Positions 19,194 through 28,230 of a stretch of DNA of 64,000 nucleotides are shown one piece after another (position 1 is the stretch's first letter; every line of letters starts with the position of its first letter). This DNA is from Streptomyces sp. NBC_00249. Its GTDB lineage: Bacteria; Actinomycetota; Actinomycetes; Streptomycetales; Streptomycetaceae. The stretch lies in assembly GCF_026342355.1 (NCBI RefSeq), contig NZ_JAPEMV010000001.1:1612001-1676000 (forward strand). The letters are read 5' to 3'. The notes below the pieces were generated by a model that saw only the letters and a list, made by a program, of their open reading frames with translations, made no database searches and had not been told where the DNA came from. A program made the position numbers and the translations under genes.

Positions 19194-20067
19194 CGGCCCC
19201 CTGCCCCAGCAGCCCGGCGAAGGCCGCCGCCGCGCCCGTCAGCGGAACCCGGGAGAACACGGCGAGCGGCCGGTGCCACGGCGGGTCGAGGGAGAGCAGG
19301 ACGCAGTCCTCGCCGACGGCGCCCCGGACCATGTGGGCCGGGGCCATGACGATCCCGACCCCGGCGGCGGCCATCCGTACGGCCGTCGAGGTGTGCTCGG
19401 TACGCATCACCGTGCGCGGGACGAACCCGGCCGCCCCGCACGCCCGGTCGATGACGGGCTGCCCCTCGACCAGCGGTTCCATCGCGCAGCGGATCCAGTC
19501 CCGGTCGGCGAGCTCGGCCAGCCGGACGGCGCCCCGCCCGGCCAGGGGGTCGTCGAAGGGCACGACGATCACGAGTTCCTCCCGGCCCACCGGCACCACG
19601 GGCCCCGCCCATTCCTTGGGCTGCGGCCCGACGGCCAGGTCGGCGGCCCCGCGCTCCAGCTGTTCCTCCAGCACCTCCGTGGAGCCGTACTCGCGCAGGA
19701 CGAGGGCCACGCCCGGGTGTGCGGCCCGCCACCGGGCGGCCAGCGGCGGGAGCATGCCGACGGCGACGGCGTGGACGGTGGCGACGTGCAGCTCCCCGCC
19801 GGCCGCCCCGGCGACGGCGCGGGCGGCCCGTTCCGCCTGCCGGGCGCTGCGGACGGCGAGCTGGGCGTACGGCAGGAAGGCCCGGCCCATGGGGGTCAGC
19901 CGCACCGCGCGCGGCATCCGCTCCAGCAGGTCACCGCCGACCGACCGCTCCAGGGCCTTGACCTGGTGCGAGAGGGCGGGCTGGGTGACGTGGAGCAGGT
20001 CGGCGGCTCGGGTGAACGAGGACTCCTCGACGACGGTGAGGAAGTACTCCATCTGACGCAGGCTCAT
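19165..20067 (-). CDS. LysR family transcriptional regulator
   Basis: A 300-residue LTTR. The N-terminal winged HTH is clear in MSLRQMEYFLTVVEESSFTR and TQPALSHQVKALERSVGG, followed by the linker helix and a periplasmic-binding-protein-like effector domain with VGPQPKEWAGPVVPVGREEL. It is divergent from the dihydrolipoamide dehydrogenase gene with an 83 bp gap. LTTRs usually control their divergent neighbour, so lpdA is the first candidate target. The inducer is unknown. Confidence 0.88.
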   Translation of the reverse strand: MSLRQMEYFLTVVEESSFTRAADLLHVTQPALSHQVKALERSVGGDLLERMPRAVRLTPMGRAFLPYAQLAVRSARQAERAARAVAGAAGGELHVATVHAVAVGMLPPLAARWRAAHPGVALVLREYGSTEVLEEQLERGAADLAVGPQPKEWAGPVVPVGREELVIVVPFDDPLAGRGAVRLAELADRDWIRCAMEPLVEGQPVIDRACGAAGFVPRTVMRTEHTSTAVRMAAAGVGIVMAPAHMVRGAVGEDCVLLSLDPPWHRPLAVFSRVPLTGAAAAFAGLLGQGAATDGSARRD

Positions 20068-20150
20068 GACCTGGGAGCATAGAGAACGTGCATGAATCCT
20101 AGAAGATCATTGCCTTGGACTCGTGCCGAAGCCCGCCGCAGACTCCTCAC
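20068..20150. promoter_or_regulatory. Divergent promoter region LysR / lpdA
   Basis: Short AT-richer spacer (around 20085-20115: GTGCATGAATCCTAGAAGAT) between divergent genes, where an LTTR would be expected to bind T-N11-A sites. The exact operator cannot be fixed by eye. Confidence 0.35.
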
Positions 20151-21590
20151 ATGACCTCACACGGCGACACCAGCGGCGAGAACGACACCACCACCTACGA
20201 CGTCATCGTGATCGGCGGCGGCACGGGCGGGTACGGCACCGCGCTGCGCGCGGCGGCCCTCGGCCTGAGCGTCCTGCTCGCGGAGCGCGACAAGGTCGGC
20301 GGGACCTGCCTGCACCGCGGCTGCATCCCCAGCAAGGCGATGCTGCACGCGGCGGAGCTCGTCGACGGCATAGCGGAGGCCCGGGAGCGGTGGGGGGTCA
20401 AGGCCAGCCTCGACTCGGTGGACTGGTCGGCGCTGACCGCCACCCGCGACGACATCGTCTCGCGCAACCACAAGGGCGTGGAGGGGCACCTGGAGCACGC
20501 CGGGGTCCGTGTGGTGCGCACCGGGGCCCGGCTGACCGGCCCCCGCTCGATCCGTACCGAGGACGGGCGGGAGTTCACCGCGGCCCGGGGGATCGTGCTG
20601 GCGACGGGCTCGCGGCCGCGGACCCTGCCGGGTCTGGAGCCCGACGGGCACACGGTGGTGACCAGTGACGACGCCCTGTTCGCGCCGGGGCTGCCGGATT
20701 CGGTGCTGGTGCTGGGCGGCGGGGCGATCGGGGTGGAGTACGCCTCCTTCCACCGGTCGATGGGCGCCGAGGTGACCTTGGTCGAGGCCGCGGACCGGCT
20801 GGTCCCGCTGGAGGACGTGGACGTGTCCCGGCACTTGGCGCGCGGCCTGAAGAAGCGCGGGATCGACGTGCAGACCGGCGCCCGGATGGAAGGCGTCGAG
20901 CGGCTGGCCTCGGGCGGCGTACGGGCCACCGTGCGCACGGCGCGCGGGGAGGTCCGGGAGCTGCGGGCGGAGCGCCTGCTGGTGGCGGTCGGGCGGGTCC
21001 CGGTGACCGACGGCCTGGACCTGGCGGCGGCCGGACTGGCCACCGACGAGCGGGGGTTCGTGGCGCCGGCCGACTGGTCCCGGCTGGAGACGGCCGTCGC
21101 GGGCATCCACGTGGTGGGCGACCTGCTGCCGCCGCCCTCGCTGGGGCTGGCGCACGCCTCCTTCGCGGAGGGCATGCTGGTGGCGGAGACCCTGGCCGGG
21201 CTGGCGAGCGCCCCGGTGGACTACGCGACGGTGCCCCGGGTGACGTACTCGGCCCCGCAGACGGCCGCGGTCGGCCTGACGGAGGCGCAGGCGCGCGAGG
21301 CCGCGTACGACGTGGTGGTGAACTCGATGCCGCTGACGGCCGTCGCGAAGGGCATGGTCCACGGCCAGGGCGGCACCGTGAAGGTGGTGGCCGAGCGCGA
21401 CGGCCGGGTGCTCGGGGTGCACCTGGTGGGCCCGCACGTGTCGGAGATGATCGCCGAGAGCCAGCTCATCGTGGGCTGGGACGCCGAACCCTCCGACGTG
21501 GCCCGGCACATCCACGCCCACCCCACCCTCTCGGAGGCCGTCGGCGAAGCCTTCCTGACCCTGGCGGGCCGGGGCCTGCACCAGCAGTAG
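20151..21590 (+). CDS. lpdA: Dihydrolipoamide dehydrogenase (E3-like)
   Basis: A 479-residue FAD-dependent pyridine nucleotide-disulfide oxidoreductase that reoxidises dihydrolipoamide of 2-oxoacid dehydrogenase or glycine cleavage complexes. The FAD site is VIVIGGGTGGYGTALRA, the redox disulfide is GGTCLHRGCIPSKA, the NAD site is VLVLGGGAIGVEYASF, and the C-terminal His-Glu base is in HIHAHPTLSEAVGEA. ATG 20151 is chosen because family members start about 15-25 residues before the FAD motif; a TTG at 20115 is the alternative. No other complex subunit is adjacent, so it serves a distant complex or is a paralogue. Confidence 0.9.
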   Translation: MTSHGDTSGENDTTTYDVIVIGGGTGGYGTALRAAALGLSVLLAERDKVGGTCLHRGCIPSKAMLHAAELVDGIAEARERWGVKASLDSVDWSALTATRDDIVSRNHKGVEGHLEHAGVRVVRTGARLTGPRSIRTEDGREFTAARGIVLATGSRPRTLPGLEPDGHTVVTSDDALFAPGLPDSVLVLGGGAIGVEYASFHRSMGAEVTLVEAADRLVPLEDVDVSRHLARGLKKRGIDVQTGARMEGVERLASGGVRATVRTARGEVRELRAERLLVAVGRVPVTDGLDLAAAGLATDERGFVAPADWSRLETAVAGIHVVGDLLPPPSLGLAHASFAEGMLVAETLAGLASAPVDYATVPRVTYSAPQTAAVGLTEAQAREAAYDVVVNSMPLTAVAKGMVHGQGGTVKVVAERDGRVLGVHLVGPHVSEMIAESQLIVGWDAEPSDVARHIHAHPTLSEAVGEAFLTLAGRGLHQQ

Positions 21591-21608
21591 GGGCCGCCGC
21601 CGCTACCG

Positions 21609-22253
21609 TCACTTGCGCCAGAAGAGGTGGTGCCGCACCCCGCTCGGGCTGGGCACCACCTCCAGGTGGAACCGGTCGAGGAGTTCCTCGGGCGACTCCC
21701 ACAGCCGGGAGCCGGAGCCGATCCGCACGTCGGAGACGGCGACGTGGAGGGTGTCGACGAGGTCGGCGTCGAGGAACTCCCGGACGGTCATGGCCCCGCC
21801 GCCGAGCCGGACGTCCTTGCCGCGGGCGGCGTCCCGCGCCAGGGCCAGGGCAGCGGCTGGGTCGGCGTCGACGAAGTGGAACGTGGTGTCGGAGAGCGTG
21901 AACGACGGGCGCTCGTGGTGGGTCAGCACGAACACGGGGGTGTGGAAGGGGGGTTCGTCGCCCCACCAGCCGCGCCAGTCGTGGTCCTGCCACGGCCCGC
22001 GCTGGGGTCCGAACTTGTTGCGGCCCATGATCTCGGCGCCGATGTTGTGGGTGAAATCCCTCGTGAAGTAGTCGTCGAGGCCGCGGCTCCCGCCGGGATC
22101 GGTGCGGTTGGGCCAGCTCGCGGTGGCCCCGGCCCAGGCGAAGAGCTGCCCCGGGTCGGCGTGCCCGAACGGTCTTTCGAGGCTCTGGTGCTCACCGGCG
22201 CCGTACCCGTCACTCGAGACGTTGAAGTTCTGGACCCTCAGCAGCTGTGCCAC
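21609..22253 (-). CDS. Dihydrofolate reductase family protein (RibD C-terminal fold)
   Basis: A 214-residue protein of the bacterial dihydrofolate reductase / RibD C-terminal family. The start VQNFNVSSDGYGAGEHQSLE is typical of the Streptomyces members, IGAEIMGRNKFGP forms the NADPH loop, and DVRLGGGAMTVREFLDADLV is the conserved nucleotide-binding stretch. The initiation codon is GTG 22253, supported by AGGAGGAG immediately upstream; the longer upstream reading frame is not conserved. Physiological substrate unknown; it is not the folA reductase. Confidence 0.88.
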   Translation of the reverse strand: MAQLLRVQNFNVSSDGYGAGEHQSLERPFGHADPGQLFAWAGATASWPNRTDPGGSRGLDDYFTRDFTHNIGAEIMGRNKFGPQRGPWQDHDWRGWWGDEPPFHTPVFVLTHHERPSFTLSDTTFHFVDADPAAALALARDAARGKDVRLGGGAMTVREFLDADLVDTLHVAVSDVRIGSGSRLWESPEELLDRFHLEVVPSPSGVRHHLFWRK

Positions 22254-22285
22254 GTGTCTCCTCCTGCGCGGTCGACTGTCGACAA

Positions 22286-22318
22286 CGATGAGACTCCCGG
22301 GACCGGGAAAACTCATCG
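22286..22318. promoter_or_regulatory. Inverted repeat in divergent region
   Basis: CGATGAG at 22286-22292 and CTCATCG at 22312-22318 are perfect 7 bp arms around a 19 bp spacer that itself contains CCCGGG and CCGGG. It lies between the dihydrofolate reductase-like gene and the M14 peptidase gene and could be an operator or a leader hairpin. Confidence 0.35.
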
Positions 22319-22434
22319 CCGCGCCGGAAAGTGCTCCCAGGTCGTCCCTTTCGGATCTCGCCCGGCCGGCGCCGCCGCCGGGGAACGCGCCCCGTCGACC
22401 CCCACGCGCGCGATTCGCCCTCCGCCGGGCGGGC

Positions 22435-23706
22435 ATGGCATCCCCTGTGACCCTCCTCCGTGACATGCGCTACCCCACCCCCCACGAACTCGCCCTGGCC
22501 GCCCGGGCCCTCGCCGACGAGCACCCCCGTCTGGTGCGGCTCCGGCAGGCCGGGCTCTCCCGGGCCGGGCGGCCGCTCTGGCTGCTCAGCGTCGCCCGGC
22601 CGGGCCGCCCGGGGCCGCGCGAGGTGCTCGTCGTCGCCGGGGCCCACGCCAACGAGCCCGTCGGCGGGGCCACCGCGCTGGACCTCGCCCGGCGGGTGAT
22701 CCGGGACGGCGGCGGCGGAGCCGGCTGGCACTTCCTGCTCTGCGCCGACCCGGACGGGGCCGACCTGCACCGCACCCCGCGCCCGTACTCGCTGGCGGAC
22801 TACCACCGCAACTTCTACCGGCCGCCCGGCCCCGAACAGCCCGAGTGGGCGCCGTCCTTACTCACCCCGGACCGGCTCCCGCCCGAGACCGTGACCCTGG
22901 CCTCGCTGATCGACGAGCTGCGCCCCGTGCTCCAGGTCTCCCTGCACGGGACCGACCTCGGCGGGTCCTGGGTGCAGCTCACCCGGGACATCCCCGGTCT
23001 CGCCGAGCCCTTCGGCAAGTCGGCCGCCGAGCTGCGGATCCCGGTGGAGACCGGGGCGTCCGACGCCGCCGGCTGGTCCTCCCCCGGGCCCGGGATCTTC
23101 GTGATGCCCGAGCGGGACGACCCGGCCGGGGCCTTCCACCCGGAGGACGTCCGGCTCAGCACCTGGTACCGCGCCCATCGCCACCACGGCACGACCGCCA
23201 TCGTCGAAGTCCCCATGTGGGCCTCGGACCTGGTGGACGACCCGGCCCCGCACCCCGACCCCCGGGGCGCCCTGCGCATGCTGGCCGGACGGCTCACCGA
23301 GGACTCCGCCCGGGTGGCCGGACTGCGGGACGCGCTCCACGCCGGACCCCGCACCGGAACCCCCGACGCCGCCGCCCTGCTGCGGGCCGTGGACTGGACG
23401 CTGCGGCTGATCCCCGCGGTCGCCGCCGAGTGGACGGGCCGCGGGGCGCCGGCCGAGGCCACGGCGGCGTCGATCGGCAGCATCGACGCCTTCGCGCGGC
23501 GGCTGTCGCTGCGCGCGGCCGCGATGCTGCTGCGGGTCCTGCGCGCCGAGGGCCATCCCTCGGCGGCCTCGCTGGACCGGCTGCTGACGGGGTGGTGCGA
23601 GGAGTTCGCGGACCGCTTCCAGGCACGCTGGGTGCCGGTGGCCACCCAGGTGGAACACCAGTCCCGGACGGTCCTGGCGGCGTACGAGCGGCTGCGCGGA
23701 AGCTAG
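22435..23706 (+). CDS. M14 family zinc carboxypeptidase
   Basis: A 423-residue metallopeptidase of the M14 (carboxypeptidase A-like) group. The zinc motif HxxE is seen as His71-Glu74 in VAGAHANEPVGGATALDL, and the third ligand His in VLQVSLHGTDLGG. A Glu in TAIVEVPMW is a candidate general base. There is no signal peptide, so it probably acts in the cytoplasm on peptides or cell-wall fragments. The C-terminal 130 residues are helical and not part of the usual catalytic core. The start is uncertain: ATG 22435, GTG 22447 and ATG 22465 are all in frame with weak ribosome binding sites. Confidence 0.78.
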   Translation: MASPVTLLRDMRYPTPHELALAARALADEHPRLVRLRQAGLSRAGRPLWLLSVARPGRPGPREVLVVAGAHANEPVGGATALDLARRVIRDGGGGAGWHFLLCADPDGADLHRTPRPYSLADYHRNFYRPPGPEQPEWAPSLLTPDRLPPETVTLASLIDELRPVLQVSLHGTDLGGSWVQLTRDIPGLAEPFGKSAAELRIPVETGASDAAGWSSPGPGIFVMPERDDPAGAFHPEDVRLSTWYRAHRHHGTTAIVEVPMWASDLVDDPAPHPDPRGALRMLAGRLTEDSARVAGLRDALHAGPRTGTPDAAALLRAVDWTLRLIPAVAAEWTGRGAPAEATAASIGSIDAFARRLSLRAAAMLLRVLRAEGHPSAASLDRLLTGWCEEFADRFQARWVPVATQVEHQSRTVLAAYERLRGS

Positions 23707-23745
23707 GGCCTGTCGCCGGAAAGGCAGCGGCTACACTCCGGCACC

Positions 23746-24069
23746 GTGGAACGGAACGCGGTGGGCACGGGGGCGGACGACGACCGGCGCTTCAGGGGCT
23801 TCCTGCGCACGTACCTCGAACTGGAGCAGGCGTACGACACCGGCTGGGACCTCCGCGGCACCCTGTTCTCCTTCCGGCCGGAGTACGCGGAGAGCGTCCG
23901 CCGCGGCTTCGAGGAACTCCTGCGCGACCGGGTCGACGTGGGCGCGTACGAGCGCCTGACGAACCTGGAGTTCCCGGACGAGGACACCCTCCACCACTAC
24001 CTCCGGGCCGTGTACGCCTACCTCTTCGCCGGCGCCGACGGCTGGCCCGCGCCGCCGGACTCCTGCTGA
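23746..24069 (+). CDS. Hypothetical acidic protein, possible immunity-like
   Basis: A 107-residue acidic protein starting with GTG 23746. It has a helical pattern (FRGFLRTYLELEQAYDTGWD, DEDTLHHYLRAVYAYLFAG) and no membrane segment. The size, acidity and helical layout recall contact-dependent inhibition immunity proteins (CdiI type), but no toxin gene is adjacent and the similarity is only an impression. It lies 40 bp after the M14 peptidase gene and may be co-transcribed. Confidence 0.6.
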   Translation: MERNAVGTGADDDRRFRGFLRTYLELEQAYDTGWDLRGTLFSFRPEYAESVRRGFEELLRDRVDVGAYERLTNLEFPDEDTLHHYLRAVYAYLFAGADGWPAPPDSC

Positions 24070-24088
24070 GCCCCTGCGCCCCACCCGG

Positions 24089-24550
24089 TCACTCCACCGG
24101 CCAGGCGTAGCGCCGCTTGGGCTGGGAGCCGGCGCCGAGGCGGTCGTAGAAGCGGATCGCGCCCTCGTTCCAGTCGGGGGTCTGCCACTGGACGTGGTCG
24201 AGGCCGAGCTCGCGGGCGAGGTCCGCGACGCCCGCCATGAGGGCGGCGCCCAGGCCGTGGCCCCGGGCCTGCTCGGCGAGGTAGAGGCAGTCCATGTGCA
24301 GGTAGGAGCGGGCGTCCCAGAACGCGAACTCCCGCGAGCAGGCGGCGTACCCGGCCACCGCGCCCTGCGGGGTCTCGGCCAGCAGCACCCACAGCGGGGC
24401 GTCCTCGGCGAACAGGAGGGGCCCGAGCCGCTCGGCGAGGCCGGGAGGGCGGGGGGCGGAGCGCTCGTAGGCGACGTGCTCGTGGATGAGTTCCACGAGG
24501 CGCGCGAGGTCCTCGGGCCGGGCGGGGCGGACGACGGGTGCGTGGGTCAT
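24089..24550 (-). CDS. GNAT family N-acetyltransferase
   Basis: A 153-residue single-domain GNAT enzyme that transfers acetyl from acetyl-CoA to an amine. VVRPARPEDLARLVELIHEH begins the fold, and LAEQARGHGLGAALMAGVAD carries the Q/RxxGxG/A acetyl-CoA loop. The end has WQTPDWNEGAIRFYDRLGA, as in diamine acetyltransferase-like members (spermidine/putrescine or thialysine acetyltransferases). ATG 24550 is preferred over 24559. Convergent with the small acidic protein gene. Confidence 0.87.
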   Translation of the reverse strand: MTHAPVVRPARPEDLARLVELIHEHVAYERSAPRPPGLAERLGPLLFAEDAPLWVLLAETPQGAVAGYAACSREFAFWDARSYLHMDCLYLAEQARGHGLGAALMAGVADLARELGLDHVQWQTPDWNEGAIRFYDRLGAGSQPKRRYAWPVE

Positions 24551-24615
24551 GGAGCCCATCCTGCGGCCTGCCGGGCCCCGCCGCGAAGGCGGGAACGGGC
24601 CCGCCCGCCGTGGTC

Positions 24616-25179
24616 TCAGTACGCCGAGAGCCGGAAGGCCATCCGCCCGAAGCCGACCTGGTCGCCGTCCCGGACCACCGCCGAGCCGGTCACGCGGCGG
24701 CCGTTGACGGTGGTGCCGTTGGTCGAGCCGAGGTCGGTGAGGATCCAGGTCCCGTCGCGCAGGCTCAGCTCGGCGTGCGCCCGCGAGACCGTGTCGTGGC
24801 TCAGCCGCAGCCCGTTGCCGGGGTCGCGGCCGATCCGCAGCGGGCCCGAGCCCGGCGGCGGGAACAGCAGCGCGGGCAGCCGCTGCGTCTGCCAGGCGCG
24901 CCGGACCCCGGCGGACACGGCGGAGGCCCGTCCCACCCAGCCGAACAGCCGACCCGTCCAGGGGCCTTCGGCGGGCTCCCGCGTCTGGAGGTCGGCGAGG
25001 AGCACGGCGAGGTCCTCGGAGCGACGGGCGACCAGCGCGAGTTCCATCCGGCGCAGGAAGGTGTCGTGCGAGAGCCTGCCGAGGGCCGCACCCTCTCTGA
25101 GCTGGCCCAGCGCCCGGTCGCGCTCCGCGTCGGAGAGCCGCGGGGCGGGATAGGCGGAGAACTCGAAACTCGACGTCAC
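24616..25179 (-). CDS. DUF1707 and FHA domain protein
   Basis: A 187-residue protein starting with GTG 25179. Residues 10-65 form a DUF1707 domain (RLSDAERDRALGQLREGAAL, then LSHDTFLRRMELALVAR). Residues 105-185 form a forkhead-associated phosphothreonine-binding domain with RIGRDPGNGLRLSHDTVSRAH and ILTDLGSTNGTTVNGRRV, retaining the key Arg, Ser and Asn residues. It would read Thr phosphorylation by Streptomyces Ser/Thr kinases. It is divergent from treZ with about 110 bp between starts. Confidence 0.9.
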   Translation of the reverse strand: MTSSFEFSAYPAPRLSDAERDRALGQLREGAALGRLSHDTFLRRMELALVARRSEDLAVLLADLQTREPAEGPWTGRLFGWVGRASAVSAGVRRAWQTQRLPALLFPPPGSGPLRIGRDPGNGLRLSHDTVSRAHAELSLRDGTWILTDLGSTNGTTVNGRRVTGSAVVRDGDQVGFGRMAFRLSAY

Positions 25180-25289
25180 AGGGTGATTGTCGGCCCGTCG
25201 GGTGCGGAGTGTCCAGAACTCCCCCGCCCGGCCCGGAATGATGGGCACGATACGCATGCTGGACACCGCCGGAGACGAGGGGACCGTCC

Positions 25290-27050
25290 GTGCAGTTCGA
25301 GGTCTGGGCACCGCTGACAGGTCGGGTCGCCATGCGACTGGACGACACCGCCTACGAGATGACACCGGATCCGGGACCGGACCGCCAGGGCTGGTGGACC
25401 GTAGAGGCCCCGGCGCGCGACGGCGACCGGTACGGCTTCCAGCTGGGCGACGATCCGGTGCTGCGCCCGGACCCGCGCGGGCGGCGGCTGCCGGACGGGC
25501 CCGCGGGCCTGTCGGCCGTGGTCGACCTCGAACTCCTGGCCCCCGACGCCCCGACCGCCCCGGCGCCGCGCACCCCGCTCCAGGACGCGGTGCTGTACGA
25601 GCTGCACATCGGCACGTTCACCCCCGAGGGCACCTTCGACGCGGCGGCCGCGCGCCTGCCCCACCTGTCCTCGCTCGGGGTCACGCACGTGGAGCTGATG
25701 CCGGTCTGCCCCTTCCCGGGCCGGCACGGCTGGGGCTACGACGGGGTGGCGCCGTGGGCGGTGCACGAGCCGTACGGGGGTCCGGCGGGCCTGGCCCGGT
25801 TCGTGGAGGCGGCGCACGCGGCGGGGCTGGGGGTGGTGCTGGACGTGGTCCACAACCACCTGGGCCCCTGGGGCAACCACCTCCCCGCCTTCGGCCCGTA
25901 CTTCACGGACACCCACCACACGCCCTGGGGCGCGGCGGTGAACCTGGACGCGCCCGGCTCCGACGAGGTCCGCGCGTACCTGATCGGCAGTGCGCTGGCC
26001 TGGCTGCGGGACTACCGGATCGACGGGCTGCGGCTGGACGCCGTGCACGCCCTGGCCGACGGGCGGGCGCTGACCTTCCTGGAGGAACTGGCGGCGGCCG
26101 TGGACGCGCTGGCCGTGGAGAGCGCCCGGCCGCTGTTCCTGATCGCCGAGTCCGACCAGTGCGACCCCCGGCTGACCACGGCCCGTCCCGCCGGGGGGCT
26201 GGGGCTGCACGCGCAGTGGAACGACGACTTCCACCACGCCCTGCACTGTGCGCTGACCGGCGAGTCCCAGGGGTACTACGCCGACTTCGCCGAGGCTCCG
26301 CTCGGCGCCCTCGCCAAGACCCTGACCAGGGCCTTCTTCCACGACGGCACCTGGTCCTCCTTCCGGGGCCGCACCCACGGCCGCCCCGTGGACCGCCGCC
26401 GCACGCCCGCGCACCGCTTCCTCGGCTACACCCAGACCCACGACCAGATCGGCAACCGGGCGCTGGGCGACCGGCTCTCCGCCTCCCTCTCCCCCGGGCT
26501 GCTGGCCTGCGCGGCGACGGTGGCGCTGACCGGGCCGTTCGTACCGATGCTGTTCATGGGCGAGGAGTGGGGGGCCGGCACCCCCTGGCAGTACTTCACC
26601 GACCATCCCGACCCGGAGCTCGCCGAGGCGGTACGGACGGGCCGGCGGCGGGAGTTCGCGGCGCACGGCTGGAAGGCCGAGGAGGTCCCGGACCCGCAGG
26701 ACCCGGCGACCCGGGACCGCTCCTGCCTGGACTGGTCGGAGCCCGGGCAGCAGCCGCACGCCCGGCTGCTCGACTGGTACCGGACGCTGGTGGCGCTGCG
26801 CCGCGCCCAGCCGGACCTGCGCGACCCGGACCTGGCGGCGGTCCGGGTCGCCCACGACGAGGAGCGCCGCTGGGTGACCTTCCGGCGGGGCGACGTACGG
26901 GTGGCGGTCAACCTCTCTCCGGAGCCGGTGACGATCGCGCTGGGGCGCAACGGGGTACGGGTGCTGGCCGCCTGGGAGCCGCTGGCACATCCGGGTCCTG
27001 ACGGGCGGATCCACCTGCCGGGCGAGTCGGCGGTGGTCCTGGGTCCGTAG
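25290..27050 (+). CDS. treZ: Malto-oligosyltrehalose trehalohydrolase TreZ
   Basis: A 586-residue GH13 enzyme that cleaves trehalose from the maltooligosyl-trehalose made by TreY. It starts with GTG 25290 after GAGGGGACC. An N-terminal CBM48-like domain (FEVWAPLTGRVAMRLDD) is followed by YELHIGTFTPEGTFDAA, a GH13_10 hallmark. The catalytic blocks are LDVVHNHLGPWGN, IDGLRLDAVHAL (nucleophile), LIAESDQCDPR (acid) and TQTHDQIGNRA. Its partner treY lies at 12596. Together with glgX it links glycogen breakdown to trehalose in spores or under osmotic stress. Confidence 0.93.
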   Translation: MQFEVWAPLTGRVAMRLDDTAYEMTPDPGPDRQGWWTVEAPARDGDRYGFQLGDDPVLRPDPRGRRLPDGPAGLSAVVDLELLAPDAPTAPAPRTPLQDAVLYELHIGTFTPEGTFDAAAARLPHLSSLGVTHVELMPVCPFPGRHGWGYDGVAPWAVHEPYGGPAGLARFVEAAHAAGLGVVLDVVHNHLGPWGNHLPAFGPYFTDTHHTPWGAAVNLDAPGSDEVRAYLIGSALAWLRDYRIDGLRLDAVHALADGRALTFLEELAAAVDALAVESARPLFLIAESDQCDPRLTTARPAGGLGLHAQWNDDFHHALHCALTGESQGYYADFAEAPLGALAKTLTRAFFHDGTWSSFRGRTHGRPVDRRRTPAHRFLGYTQTHDQIGNRALGDRLSASLSPGLLACAATVALTGPFVPMLFMGEEWGAGTPWQYFTDHPDPELAEAVRTGRRREFAAHGWKAEEVPDPQDPATRDRSCLDWSEPGQQPHARLLDWYRTLVALRRAQPDLRDPDLAAVRVAHDEERRWVTFRRGDVRVAVNLSPEPVTIALGRNGVRVLAAWEPLAHPGPDGRIHLPGESAVVLGP

Positions 27051-27066
27051 ACGGGCGGCGGGCGGG

Positions 27067-28230
27067 CTACTCCACGACCGCCAGCTCGCGCGGGGCGTTG
27101 TTCAGGCGGCGCCCGCCGTCCTCGGTGACGGTGACGATGTCCTCGATCCGGACGCCGAACCGGCCGGGCAGGTAGACGCCGGGCTCCACGGAGAAGCACA
27201 TGCCGGGGACGAGGGGCTGCTCCTCCCCCTCGACCATGTACGGGGGTTCGTGCGTGGTGACGCCGATGCCGTGGCCGGTGCGGTGGATGAAGCGGTCGCC
27301 GTAGCCGAACTCGGTGATCACCGCGCGGGCCGCCCGGTCCACGTCCTGGCAGCCCGCGCCGGGGCGGACGGCCGCCACCCCGGCCTGCTGGGCCTCGCGG
27401 ACGATGTCGTGGACGCGCTGTTCCTCGGGGGTGGGCTCGCCGACGTGGACGGTGCGGGAGATGTCGGACCCGTAGCCGTCCTTGAGGCCGCCGAAGTCGA
27501 GGACGACCATGTCGCCGTGGCGGATGACGCGCTCCCCGGCCTCGTGGTGCGGGTTGGCGCCGTTGGGGCCGGAGCCGACGACGGTGAAGTCGACCTGGGA
27601 GTGGCCGTGCACGCGCAGCAGCCCGGCCAGGTCGTCGGCGACCTCGCTCTCGCGGCGGCCGGCGAAGGGGACGTGCAGGATCTGCGCGTAGGCGGCGTCG
27701 GCGGCGGCCCCGGCGGCGGCGAGGCGGGCCAGTTCGCGGGCGTCCTTGACGGCGCGGAGCATGGGCAGGGCGTCGGTGAGCGGGGCGTAGGAGGTGGTGG
27801 GCAACTCCCGCTGGAGGCCCAGGAGGTGCAGGGCCCAGGTGTTGTCGCTGACGCCGAAGCGGCCGGTGACGTCGAGGAGCGGGGCGGTGATCCCGTACGG
27901 GTTCTTCCCGTCGGTCCAGTCGCGCAGGGTCAGGGCGCCCGCGCCGGGCGCCTTCGCGGCGTCGGGGGCCTCCAGCGCGGGGACGACCAGCACCGGGTCC
28001 TGGCCGGCGGCGAGGACGAGCAGGGTCAGCCGCTCGGTCTCGGCGGTGGGGCGGTAGCCGGTGAGGTGGACCAGGTCGGGGCCGGGGGAGATCAGCAGGC
28101 CGGCGAGGCCCGCGTCGGCGGCGCTCTGCGCGGCGGCGGCCATCCGGGCGGCGTAGTCGGCGGCCGTGAAGGGCGCGGGGTCGGCGTACGCGGGCTCAGG
28201 CGTGGGCTCGGCAGTGGGCTCAGGAGTCAT
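27067..28230 (-). CDS. Xaa-Pro peptidase (M24 family)
   Basis: A 387-residue M24 metallopeptidase with a creatinase-like N-terminal domain (residues 20-150) and a pita-bread catalytic domain. The five metal ligands are seen as Asp in VLDFGGLKDGYGSDISRTV (two Asp), His in TGHGIGVTTHEPP, Glu in FSVEPGVYLPGRFGV and Glu in VRIEDIVTV. It probably removes N-terminal residues before proline in the cytoplasm. The start codon overlaps the end of the upstream LysR gene by 11 bp, so the two are likely one transcript. Confidence 0.9.
   Translation of the reverse strand: MTPEPTAEPTPEPAYADPAPFTAADYAARMAAAAQSAADAGLAGLLISPGPDLVHLTGYRPTAETERLTLLVLAAGQDPVLVVPALEAPDAAKAPGAGALTLRDWTDGKNPYGITAPLLDVTGRFGVSDNTWALHLLGLQRELPTTSYAPLTDALPMLRAVKDARELARLAAAGAAADAAYAQILHVPFAGRRESEVADDLAGLLRVHGHSQVDFTVVGSGPNGANPHHEAGERVIRHGDMVVLDFGGLKDGYGSDISRTVHVGEPTPEEQRVHDIVREAQQAGVAAVRPGAGCQDVDRAARAVITEFGYGDRFIHRTGHGIGVTTHEPPYMVEGEEQPLVPGMCFSVEPGVYLPGRFGVRIEDIVTVTEDGGRRLNNAPRELAVVE

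Noticed and set aside
22254..22466. N-terminal extension of the dihydrofolate reductase-like protein
   Set aside because: The extension is Arg-rich and not conserved, while GTG 22253 has a near-perfect AGGAGGAG.
23746..24069. CDI immunity protein
   Set aside because: Similarity is only in size, acidity and helical pattern and there is no toxin gene nearby, so it is left as hypothetical.
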